A stretch of 64,000 nucleotides of DNA from Isoetes taiwanensis (taxonomy: Eukaryota; Streptophyta; Lycopodiopsida; Isoetales; Isoetaceae), in contig JAJEKV010000034.1 in the NCBI GenBank assembly GCA_021234155.1, forward strand, positions 6,866,028-6,930,027, in the 5' to 3' direction. Below, in pieces: positions 34,090 through 43,657 of this stretch (within the stretch, counting starts at the first letter, position 1; each line of letters opens with the position of its first letter). A model generated the notes under the pieces. That model saw nothing but the letters and a program-made list of their open reading frames with translations, made no database searches and was not told the DNA's origin. Made by a program: the position numbers and the translations under genes.

Positions 34090-37060
34090 GTGCTAGACTA
34101 CAATAATCCAAATCTAGTGATAGGTGCTCACATTTCTTTTTTAAAAGATGCTAGAAGGAGGCAGATGGCAACTTCTATTGCTTCTCTTCTCTTGCCAGAT
34201 GGATTAGAGATTCATGATCCAATGCAGCTAAAGCATCACCTTGACAATTATTTTGCCTCATTCTTTGCTAAGCAGCAACTACCTTTTCAAGAAGATATGT
34301 AATCCGTTGTATTGACTAAAGTGCACCTTTTTGTTCCGGCAAGCAAGATACGCTTTTAAAAACGAATATCACTATGGCTTGGGCTATGCGGCTAACCTCT
34401 TGAAAAGGGCAAATATCCAAGCCTTGATGGTTTTCTGGTAGAATTTTTTCAAGACTATTAGAAGTGGATTGGCAATGATGTGTATAACGCATTTTGTGAA
34501 TTTAGAAGGTTCAAAAATTTAGACAAAATTCACGTTGCATCTCCCTTATTCTCAAGTGTAAAGTACCCAATACCATTTTGAATTGACCTCCTATAATATT
34601 GCTATCTATATTGTATCTTATATTCTATATAAGATATATCTTCTATATATTGTATAAGATATTGTATATAAGATATATTGTATATATTGTATAAGATATT
34701 TGTGAAAGCACTGGTAGAGAAGGTTCGTGGTATTCTTGCTGATTCGATATCTATCCAATCTGGCTTCTTTGCCCAGGAGGTGTACCCTTGATAATGTTGC
34801 CGCTATATATAAAAGCATATACTGGGTGAGGCTGAGGGCCCATCATATTGTATATCTTAAGTTTGACTTCGCTAAAGCTTATAACTGTGATGGATTTTCT
34901 TATAAAAGTGTCTATTGGCCTTAGGGTTTGATATCCTATTCATAAGGGATGTGATGAAGCTTTATACTTCTGCACATGCTTCTGCAAAACCTACAATACT
35001 TTTCCAAGGAGAGCATTTTGTTGTATTTCTGTGACGTTCCAGGGGAATATACGTTATAAATATGTATATTCCTGGACCCGTCACCATATAAGTCTACCTA
35101 GGTAGCCTTGTATGCCTTAGAAAGTGGCAAGGGGTGCACATCTAAGTTAATTGTTTAACTTAGGTAACCTTAGGATAAGGCCCATTTCCACATGGCCTTA
35201 TCCTATTGGGCAACCGCCACACGGCCTTGTCCTAGTGGTACCACATGGCATCCCATGTGGACCCACACCTATATGGGCTCTAACCCTAACCCTAGACCCT
35301 TTCCCCTGACCTAGCACCTGAACTCTCATCTACGTGCCCGAAACCCCGTTTCGAGCATCGTTCGTCATAGCCTAGCCTGGAGCAGCAGCCCCTGGAAGGT
35401 GTGCATGATCGTTGAGGGAGCAAGCCTTCGACCCACGTCAAGGAGCATGGAGACGCCAGGGATGGGAGGAAGCGCTTCTGGAGGAGGTAGGTTGAGTAGA
35501 GTTCATGTTAGTACATCTGGAAGTTAGCATGGGGTAGTATTTCGTGTCTAGAGTAGAGCCACCCTAGAACCTTTGTTGAACATCTTGAACCCTAATCAAG
35601 GAACCCTAACTGTTAGTTAGATATGTATGATTAGGTTAAGATGTTTTTATTATGATTATCATGATATGATGTTATGGGATGTTGGTTGATCATGTTTGCT
35701 CCTCTTGTATTGGGAAGGGGGGTAGAGACATAGGGCACTATGTAGTATACTCCTAGTGTAGATCCCTTAGTTCCTATTAGATGCGGCCTGTGCATAGGAA
35801 CCCACCGGGCTATGGAAGCTATGATGTGACTCAGCACTACACAACGGGGCTAGAGGCAAGATGGAGGGTGGATCCCTGCCGAGTGGGGGCTACGGGGGAT
35901 CCCATAGTGGGCTAGGCTTATGGTCGGTCACTTCGTGTGGGCCGAGCATGGGTCCGACACCTCCTGGGGCAATGGTGTCGCCCTGCCTCTCAAGAGTTGC
36001 AAGTGTCAGCTTGACTCTTGTTTTGGGGGGGTTCAGTCGGGTACGAATCGTGTGTCGTCACGATTCTCTAGCCGCCCGTGGAGCCTCTAGACCCCGGGAA
36101 GGGGAGATGCAACCCTTCCTACCTCGACGGACCAGGGAGATGCAACCTGGAGTAGTCCCGATGGGTGATACCGTGGGATTGCGTATCCGGAAGGTTAGAG
36201 TCATGCCAGAGCCTGATCTAGCGGAGGGGCGGATGGAGTGGTCAACCCTAGCCATTGTCTTATGCCAGCCCCGCCATTGTTATGACTCGGTCTGCTCTAT
36301 CTTGAGGCCTATCCAGTCAGTCGACTTCCTTATATGTCGGAGCCACGGGTAGGAGCTCTCATGTTTTATGGCTTATGATTATGTGCTTTGCACCTATGGA
36401 TATGTGGATGAGCTACCCTTCGAGGTAGTGTGGTGTATTGTTATTGCTAGTTCTGACGATGTTTATGCTTCCGCTGTGATAGGAGCCCATAGGGGAAGGG
36501 CGCGCAAGACACTTTCGTGTCCCCTTCCCGCACTACGGAGATCCCAGAGTGCGGGATAGACGGAGGGCCCGTGTGGTCGGAGGACCGGATGGGGGATTTC
36601 CTACGGAGTGTACGGCTGGGAGCCGTATATCTAGTAGGGAGCGTCACAATTTCTATGGGTACAAGAGTTCGTCAGTGTTGCCTCCCTGGTTCCATTGCTT
36701 TTTACAATAGTGGCAGAGATCCTCTCACAACTGTCCTGTAGTCCTACTAAGGGTGGTGTTATTCAAGATCTATCTATGGAAAATGGTCCTCAAGTAATAT
36801 GTAATCTAATGCAGATGACATTTTTTTATTCTTGACATGAGACAATAATAATCTAGCTCTTACTCGATGATATGTTTTTTCATGGAAGAGACGTCTATAT
36901 TTCATTTTCAATCAATGAAAAAAGTTTAATAAAATGAGAGATAGGTTTAAAACTCAAAGGGACAAAATGTCCCTTTGTGCAAGACTATATGTACATCTCA
37001 GAATGTCATTTACCTGTATCTCTAAGTCATTCATGACAGTAAAAAATCGCTTCCTTGTAG
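34090..37060 (+). pseudogene. L1-type LINE reverse transcriptase, split by solo LTR
   Basis: The frame at 34090-34302 (AHISFLKDARRRQMATSIAS) resembles the linker between endonuclease and RT of plant L1 elements. An AT-rich low-complexity run (about 34610-34700) and then RT pieces follow: LDNVAAIYKSIYWVRLRAHH and VYLKFDFAKAYN, the RT catalytic A region. The RT continues after the solo LTR at 36654. From 36654 to 37060 the DNA matches the minus-strand LINE at 48650-49020 with roughly 85-90% identity by eye. Stops and frame changes are present throughout. Confidence 0.7.
35030..36648 (+). repeat. Solo LTR with target duplication ATTTC
   Basis: The 1619-base segment starts TGTGACG and ends CGTCACA. 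ATTTC lies on both sides (35025-35029 and 36649-36653). Removing it plus one ATTTC restores continuity with the related LINE at 48990-49050. It shares blocks with the LTRs at 8064 and 20807 (GGGAAGGGGGGTAGAGACAT start, GGGGCGGATGGAGTGG, CCGTATAT near the end) but is a different subfamily. No internal region remains, so it is the product of LTR-LTR recombination. The strand is given relative to the 8064 element. Confidence 0.9.
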
Positions 37061-37070
37061 TTGTCTTTCT

Positions 37071-37610
37071 CTCTCAGCAGTACCTTATTCTCTTTGAACC
37101 CACCCTCCCCCCCTTCTTTGTTTATTGTATTTGTCGCCTGGCACGCGTGACCAGCCCCTCTATTTGAAGAGGTTTTTGTTTTTTGTCTCGTGGCACGCGT
37201 GATCAGCCCCTCCACTCTGGGAGGTTTGTGTTGTCTCGTTTTGTTGTGTTGGTGATGTGCAGGTACAGGTTGGCGAGCGGCATCTGTTTTGACTTCTCCA
37301 TGCGTGGGTTTTTGGGAGCGATTTCTATGCCTTACGTTTGTCCAAGCCCCTTGCCGAAGGCTTATCACTAGGGTTTTTCCTCGAAAACCCGAAAGGGCGG
37401 GGTTTTTTAATCCCGGTGATAAGCTTTCGGCAGGTACACCAGCCACACATCTATTAGCATTGTATTTTTTGGGGTCCAAATGTTATAATTGGATTTTCCC
37501 TTTATTTTTCGTGGGTAGTTCGCATGTGTGCGGCTACCCACTGTCCACCATTGTAGAAAATCTGCTGAGATGAATGAGAAGCCTATCTACGGGCGGTTTG
37601 TTGGTTTCAT
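37071..37610. other. Extra segment in LINE locus
   Basis: Compared with the homologous locus at 48,600, this roughly 540-base stretch is extra. It holds two related phrases around TCTCGTGGCACGCGTGATCAGCCCCTC (near 37140 and 37190, the first partial) and a foldback element. It may be a short non-coding insertion. Confidence 0.4.
37350..37434. repeat. Foldback MITE, family FB1, copy a
   Basis: An imperfect inverted repeat, CTTGCCGAAGGCTTATCAC at the left and GTGATAAGCTTTCGGCAGG at the right, encloses the core GGGTTTTTCC-TCGAAAACCC-(n)-GGGGTTTTTTAATCCC. The same core occurs at 39480 and 42876 with different flanks, so the core is the mobile family and the outer arms may include host DNA. Confidence 0.6.
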
Positions 37611-38190
37611 GCGAGCCCCATTCTAGAATATGGAGTTTTTTTGTTAGGTTGACAAAGGCGTTCTACATTGTGGACTCTAGATGACGATGCATTTTTGCTT
37701 ATTCCTGACAATTGTTTGCCTCATGATAAGGTTTTCAGTATTCGTATGGGTATTCATGTTTCAACTTCTGATACTTGGGATGCCATAAGATTGTGAAGGC
37801 ACCTTTCCTGATGGAACACTACTACGCTCTTTAAGGCATGCCATCCTCACCCCATCCAACCACTGCACAATTATGGTCAGCTCATTGTTGGCAAAAACTG
37901 TTGGCGGAATTCTTGAGCAGCTATTGATAGCATGGATAGAGGAAATACACAAGCTTTTTTAGTCAGGGTTTAGGCCTCAAAACTCCAACATAGATCATGA
38001 TTTCACATTGAGCACCTTGATAGAGGATAAGTATTGCTATTTTGTAGACTTTGCGAAAGCTTTCAACATTGTCCCAAGGGAGAAGCTGTGGGAATGACTA
38101 ATGCAGTTGAGAGTCTCCCAGGAATTGCAAAATGTAGTATACAGACTCTATAAAACTGTGATTGCGCTACTGAGTGCTGCCAATCCAAAG
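37611..38190 (+). pseudogene. Non-LTR reverse transcriptase fragment
   Basis: The plus-strand frames read SGFRPQNSNIDHDFTLSTLI, CYFVDFAKAFNIVPREKLWE and LRVSQELQNVVYRLYKTV. These are RT motifs of a non-LTR element of a different clade from the L1 pieces nearby (GFRPxxSxxDHxFTL, FVDFxKAFxxVPRxxLW). It breaks off at 38190 where opposite-strand endonuclease sequence begins. A homologous fragment is on the minus strand at 47500-48640. Confidence 0.7.
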
Positions 38191-38194
38191 TGAC

Positions 38195-39010
38195 ATAAAG
38201 TGGATAGCGGTCCGACAAAGCCTCCTCATCTCCTGTTCGTGTGCCAATTGAGAGCTCGCTGATCATGTCAAGTCCTACCACTGGAGCAAGGAGATAGTCT
38301 ACCACGCTAGCTCCACCATCATGTCTATCGCTCTTGCAAGTAAAACCCCCTGATTGCGGCCATCTGATCATACCATTGCACACTACCATGTCAAAGACCT
38401 GACAGAGTTGAACCAACTCCCTTCCAAAGGCGTTGGGATCAGTATCTTGAGATGCCCACGGCATGTTGGGGTGCAGTACTGCTTCAAGCCCGAGTGGGTC
38501 GAATCGGCCTCTCCTCGACAACCGATTGCGGTTGGTGTAAAGGCGGGCATTGAAATCTCTAACAAGAGCACATGCCCTTGCCGGGCGATATTGCTCTATG
38601 TCATCATACGTATCTCTATAAGGCATTTGTACATCCGTAATGCGCCTCCTCGGACCTGGTAGAACTTAGAGGCTGCATGGGGTATATAACAGCATGCAAT
38701 AAACAATGGACGATGCTGAGGCTCCAGTACTCTCACCCACAGGTAGCGGTTAAGTCTGTCAGCCTTGTGGAGCGAGACCGTGGCTGTTATAGCATCTTTG
38801 AAGTAGCATGCCACCCCTCCATATCCTCGCTTGCCATGGCGCGCATTAGCGAAGCGAAGAAGCACCGTATCCCGGGATGTCCGGTAGCTGATGCCCACGA
38901 TATTCCCATGTCTCTTGCAAGAAGATGATGTCCATACCTGTAGCGATCCCAACAAGGTCGCTGCCCTTCTTCCAGGGGAATCCCCTACAGTTCCATGAGA
39001 CAAGTCGGAG
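38195..39010 (-). pseudogene. LINE APE-type endonuclease domain
   Basis: Read on the minus strand in several frames: LVSWNCRGFPWKKGSD at the start (WNCRG motif), then IFLQET, RGYGGVACYFKDAITATVSL, RYLWVRVL, LFIACCYIP, the DFNAR metal-binding motif (VRDFNARLY), and FDMVVCNGMIRWPQSGGFTC ending in DYLLAP and SDRYPLYVTLDWQ. This is the whole exonuclease-endonuclease-phosphatase fold used to nick target DNA. Frame changes show it is dead. No RT follows on this strand. Confidence 0.75.
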
Positions 39011-39468
39011 ACACTGTCCCTATGCTGCCTGTGGCGGTTGTCCTGCACCAGCTCCCGAGGAGGTTGCAAGGGCCGTTCCAGGTGGTGCCCGAGCACTGGG
39101 TCCTGGCTGTTGCATCTGGTTTGCCGTCTCGGAGGTGAAAGGTCTAGATGTCCCTGGCCCCATCGCCGCTGCCTCTGCTACTGTTGGCCGCGGAGGTACA
39201 AACACCTTCATCTTGCCATTAACCAAGCCTGCCGATCCCCCTGCCTATCTGAAAGATGAGCACCACAATCTTCACCCATTCCTCAGAACTGCACATTGCA
39301 CATGATATGATATATCTGGTTACACCTAACCAATCGCTATATGTGATGACGAACACACTTTAGTAGGGACACTGGCATCTTGTATTCAGGAGGTACTAGA
39401 CATGCAGGCTCGATTGTTTCTTTAAAAATTGCATTGACATGTACAAATGTGTGGTTCATTAATAAGCT
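39011..39468. other. Region upstream of LINE endonuclease
   Basis: The part up to about 39250 may be the end of an ORF1 or leader of the same minus-strand LINE. It is GC-rich and has frames without a known domain. From 39300 the DNA is AT-rich and empty. Confidence 0.35.
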
Positions 39469-39530
39469 TATTATCGCTAAGATTTTCCTTTGAAAATCCT
39501 TTGGAACAGAGGTTCTTTAATCATCGACAA
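39469..39530. repeat. Foldback MITE, family FB1, diverged copy b
   Basis: The core AAGATTTTCCTTTGAAAATC followed by CTTTGGAACAGAGGTTCTTTAATC matches the core of the copies at 37371 and 42876 with several changes. The outer arms are only weakly paired (ATTATCGCT and ATCATCGAC). It is an old copy. Confidence 0.45.
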
Positions 39531-39807
39531 CAATAGATTGACTTCTCAAATTTGCGATTTTGTACTTCCCTTGCTTTTTGATTGGCCATTTTGGTCAATG
39601 ACTTCTTGGCATTCAATGACAATGATTTTCTCAGTAAAGCAGTTGATTGAAGAAGTATTTTAAGCTCAGGCGAAAAAGCTTAGATCTTGAAGGAATCAAA
39701 TTGGTGCCTCGATTAAAACTAGGGAACCAATGTGTGTAATGAGAAGCCCACATGTCGCCATGGCCCATAAATCACAGTTGGGCTTTTGAGAAGGAAACCA
39801 AACGAGT
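39531..39807. other. Unassigned DNA
   Basis: No supported gene. The stretch is AT-rich with no clear repeats. Confidence 0.35.
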
Positions 39808-40025
39808 GCACTATGAGCATGTCTATCGCATCCACATCGTATTTCTCAAGGCTATTCTAAAATATAAAGCTTTGACTACAATAATGTAAAGCAATGTGCC
39901 ACGTTATAAATACTAGGCTTGAATGTTTTTACGAGAGCTATGTGTAAGGAGGCCTTTATTTCCACATGTCTATTGTTTCTTGCCCATTCACATACGTCTT
40001 AATTCTTAAAGACCGAGGCCCCTTT
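39808..40025 (+). repeat. Dispersed repeat, copy 2
   Basis: This matches 6946-7160 in direct orientation. The match starts near GAGCATGTCTATC and ends near CATACGTCTTAATTC. Divergence is higher than between the LTR copies, which suggests an old family. Confidence 0.55.
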
Positions 40026-40058
40026 TCCACGACAAGCATGTCTTAAATTCTCCAAAAT

Positions 40059-40880
40059 TCATAAATTCATAATGGGACTAAAGCTTAAAAAAATATATAA
40101 CCTATGGTTATGAAATCCCATTAATGGATGATGTGGTGCCACCTGATTGGGTGGGCATTTTAAAGCCTCAAAGGCCTGAATGAGCGCAGGTTTAATGCAG
40201 GGCAGCCCATCGATGGGTTGCCATCCCTTTGATTGGGATTTCAGAAGGAGCCAGTTCCAGGGAAACTCATCAGATTCGTTTTTGGAGCAGTATTTAAGAA
40301 TCCAGAATTTCCTATTGAAGGCATCATTTTCAAAGTCGGAGCTTCTGGTTTTCACCAATTCGTTCCTATCTATTTTGAAGCCATCAAATCTGAGCCAAGA
40401 ACTATGTAACACTGTGGGGAAATTAAGGATGCCAAGGGTAGAGGCAGAAGGTGTGACTTGATGCAATTTATAGCTCTGGTGCAACGAATTTCATTGGTAC
40501 CAGAGCTTGGGTTTTAAGGCTGGGATGGATAGGGATATTGATATGCAGCAGATCCTCTCATGGATTTGGAATCCTTGATTCATGAAGAAGGGAAAAATGT
40601 AGATCTTGATGATTTTGCTACCACGGAGGAGGAAGTAGGGGATTTGGATGAACTCACATCCAAGTTCCGTAACGGTGAGCTTGATGATCAATAAGTAGAT
40701 CATCAAGAAGAGGAGCTTGCAGCCAAAGAGACACCGCCTATACAAAAAAACTTAGAAGATCCGGATCCTTTTAACTTCCAGGGAGTCAGATTATGCCAAA
40801 TCAAGGATCTGTAAATTAATGGGCCACGTTACAGAAACTACAATTGAGCAAGCACATACCAACCAGTTGCTCAAGAATTT
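40059..40880. other. Unassigned, possibly LINE-derived
   Basis: A 141-codon open frame on the minus strand (40484-40059) and an 84-codon frame (40745-40491) have no motif that I recognise. They lie downstream, in the minus sense, of an L1-like ORF1 fragment at 40905 and could belong to the same element or to a different gene fragment. Confidence 0.3.
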
Positions 40881-40894
40881 GCAACTGCAAATAA

Positions 40895-40995
40895 CCAAGC
40901 AAGGAAGAAGTTAGCTGCCTGCTCTGCGTCCGAGGCGGGATTTTCCTCTGGTACCCCAACAATGCGTAAATTCAAGCTTCTATCCACTGCTGTCT
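40895..40995 (-). pseudogene. L1-like ORF1 fragment
   Basis: On the minus strand this reads QTAVDRSLNLRIVGVPEENP followed by ASDAEQAANFFLAW. LNLRIVGVPE is the hallmark of the L1 ORF1 RNA-recognition domain, and it is equivalent to LNLRIVGLEE in the copy at 2616-3053. Only this block is recognisable. The stretch from about 41000 to 41900 holds frames without known domains. Confidence 0.6.
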
Positions 40996-42856
40996 GAGTG
41001 AATTCTGTCGCCTACGTGTTCCCAGGATCCTTATCCTGCATGAGATGTAATCCTGCTCCTACTCTTGTGTGCCATCATGATCTTTATTTGTCATCTCCAC
41101 ATCGGCAGTCCCATAGGCCTCTGTTTTCACCCCGTCATCAGTGCATGCGCTCTCGAGGGTCTAGGTTTGGGCATCAGTATAGAATTTTGGGCAAGAGGAG
41201 GGAGATGACTGCGAGGTACCTACTTCAAAAATGGCAGAGTAAAGCAGATTCAGTATCTGGAACAGAAGCATACCATCTAAAGAAATGGTCGGGCCTGCAA
41301 GAGATGCGTTCTACAAGGTGTCCAGAAGAAGATGTTGGTCTGATGAGGGCAAGGGCAGAAGGATCCGTGCTTGAAGTGAGGCATGCTAATTTATGAGATC
41401 AAATTCTGGACGCGAGAAATGTTCAAGCCATGTGACACGCAGAAGCTCTGCACCAGTGAAGTTATGGCAGCGTTGACCACGCTTAGCCATGGGAGCAGTG
41501 GAGCTTTGGCTTGCGAGTTGTTGTGAATTCTCAAACAAACAAACAACGCTTAAACTGGTTGCAGAAGCTGGGCCACCGAACTAGGTTGTGGAAACTCAAA
41601 GCTCTATGCTAGTTAGCCGAAAATCAAAGCTAGGGCAATAGCATGTGGAGCAAAACTGGGCACAAAACCGTCCAAAATAATTCAAAGTAATCTAAAACCT
41701 TATACCTATAGCCGATATGGCAGACGGCAACCTCGGGGTGTCCCTGTAGAACTGAACCGAATCCGAGATATAGAGTCCTGCTTCCAATCAATAAATCCCC
41801 AAGGTTCAGCGGCAGCTCATCACGTCTTCAAATCTTGTTGTTTACTTCTGGTAGGGAGTTACGTTACATGAGCATGGCCTCGAGGCCTTCAGGGCCTAGG
41901 CGCACAGTGCAACACCTTCAGTTAGAAACAATGATGGAATCATGAGCATGTGTATTGATTATAGGGCCTTGAATAAAGCTACGATCACGGATCATTAATG
42001 CCTAGAATTGATGATATTATGGATCGATTACAATCTAAGAAGTGGGGATAAATCCGAAACGGCTTTTTGCACCGACCAAGTGCACTTTAGTTTACAGTAA
42101 TGCCCTTTGGATTGACTAATGCCCCAACCACCTTTATGGGGCTAATGAACAAGGTGTTTTAGGGGTATTTGGATAAGTTTATCCAGATATTTTTGGATGA
42201 TATTTTAATCTACTCACGGAGTAAAGAAGAACACTTGGAACACTTGGAAAAAGTATTTTTATTATTCTGGGAGTGGAAACTTTGTGCTAAACACTCCATT
42301 TATTATAGAGAATTTGTTCTAAAATATTCAAAGGTAGCAGCTCCCTTACTGATATACTTAGAAAGGGACACAACATTTTATTGCGTGGGGCCTGGGGAAG
42401 GGGGGGGGGAGGAGAGGGGGAAGAGCAAAAGAAAGCCTTTGAACGAATTAAGGTCTTACTCTCAAGTGAACCAACCTTGAACATTTTGGATTTAAATTTG
42501 CCCTTTGACATTTACATAGATGTGTGTGGACAAGCTCTTGGAGCATTTCTGATGCAACAAGGGCATGTTTTGGCTTTTGAGAGCTGCAAACTAAATTCGG
42601 CAGAAACGAACTATGCCACTTACGAGCAAGAATTGTTAGCTATAGTTCATGCCTTAAAAACTCGGCGACATTACTTGAGGTTAAGGACCAACAAAGAGCC
42701 ATGCAAGTTTATAGTGTTCATAGACCATAAGCCATTGAAATTTTGCAAAGCCAAGCAAAAATAAGTCCCAAGCCAGCACGCTGATTGGACTTTGAAATTC
42801 AACACTTCCCAAGAAAAGATAACCTAGTTGCTAATGCCCTTTACTAGTCCGCTTGT

Positions 42857-42943
42857 CTAGTATCATCATTACTGCAAAGGTTTTTCCCTTGAAAACCTTT
42901 CGAGGCAGGGGTTTTTTAATCCTAGCAGTAATGATTGTACTAG
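42857..42943. repeat. Foldback MITE, family FB1, copy c
   Basis: Inverted arms ATCATTACTGC (42865-42875) and GCAGTAATGAT (42925-42935) are perfect, and the pairing extends outward through CTAGTA/TACTAG with small gaps. The core reads AGGTTTTTCCCTTGAAAACC, then GGGGTTTTTTAATCC, as in copy a. It interrupts the chromovirus between RNase H and integrase. Confidence 0.65.
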
Positions 42944-42949
42944 CCCATC

Positions 42950-42996
42950 TCCGTGGACGTTAAAAAATCTATTCTATTCTATTCTATTCTTTCGAT
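42950..42996 (+). repeat. Third copy of LINE 3' end with (TTCTA)n tail
   Basis: CCGTGGACGTTAAAAAA followed by four copies of TCTAT matches the terminal motif of the elements at 2351-3890 and 5420-6093, which instead carry TTCC repeats. It looks like an extreme 5' truncation of the same family. Confidence 0.6.
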
Positions 42997-43657
42997 AATA
43001 AAATATATTAATGAAATGGTATCTCTAGAATGGGATCATTTCCAACAAATCAGGGATTTGTATGAGAAGGATCGGGATCTAACCAAAAGAGAGGGTACTC
43101 TTTGGGTGCAAAATGATGATTTATGGTTCTATAGGGGACGTAGCTTTATGTACTCTTAGTAGAGAATCTTAGGAAAGAGATTCTTTCGAATTTCATAATA
43201 CCCCATATGCAGGGCACCAGGGGGAGGGTGGAAGACATATGAATTGATTAAAAGACAATTTTTTGGCCTATTGTGAAATAAGATGTAAAATCTTATGTAT
43301 CACAGTGTCAAGTATGTTAAACTGTAAAAGCAGATCATGGCAAGATGCCAGGATTGTTACAACCATCATCAATGCCTTTGGAAAGGTGGAAATGCATAAG
43401 TATGGATTTCATAGTTGCACTTCCTCGATCTAATCAACAACACACGCAAATACTAGTGATGGTTAGTTGTTTGACAAAATATGCAAAGTTCTTAGCATTA
43501 AGAGGTGATGCTACTAGACACGGTGTGACAAAGGAGTACTTGCGGGTTGTGTACCCTACATTTGGTCTACCACAAAAAAAATGTAAGCGATCGCGACTCT
43601 AAGTTCACATGGCACTTTTGGAAAGATTTCATGAAGGGGCTAGGAGTAAGCCACAGT

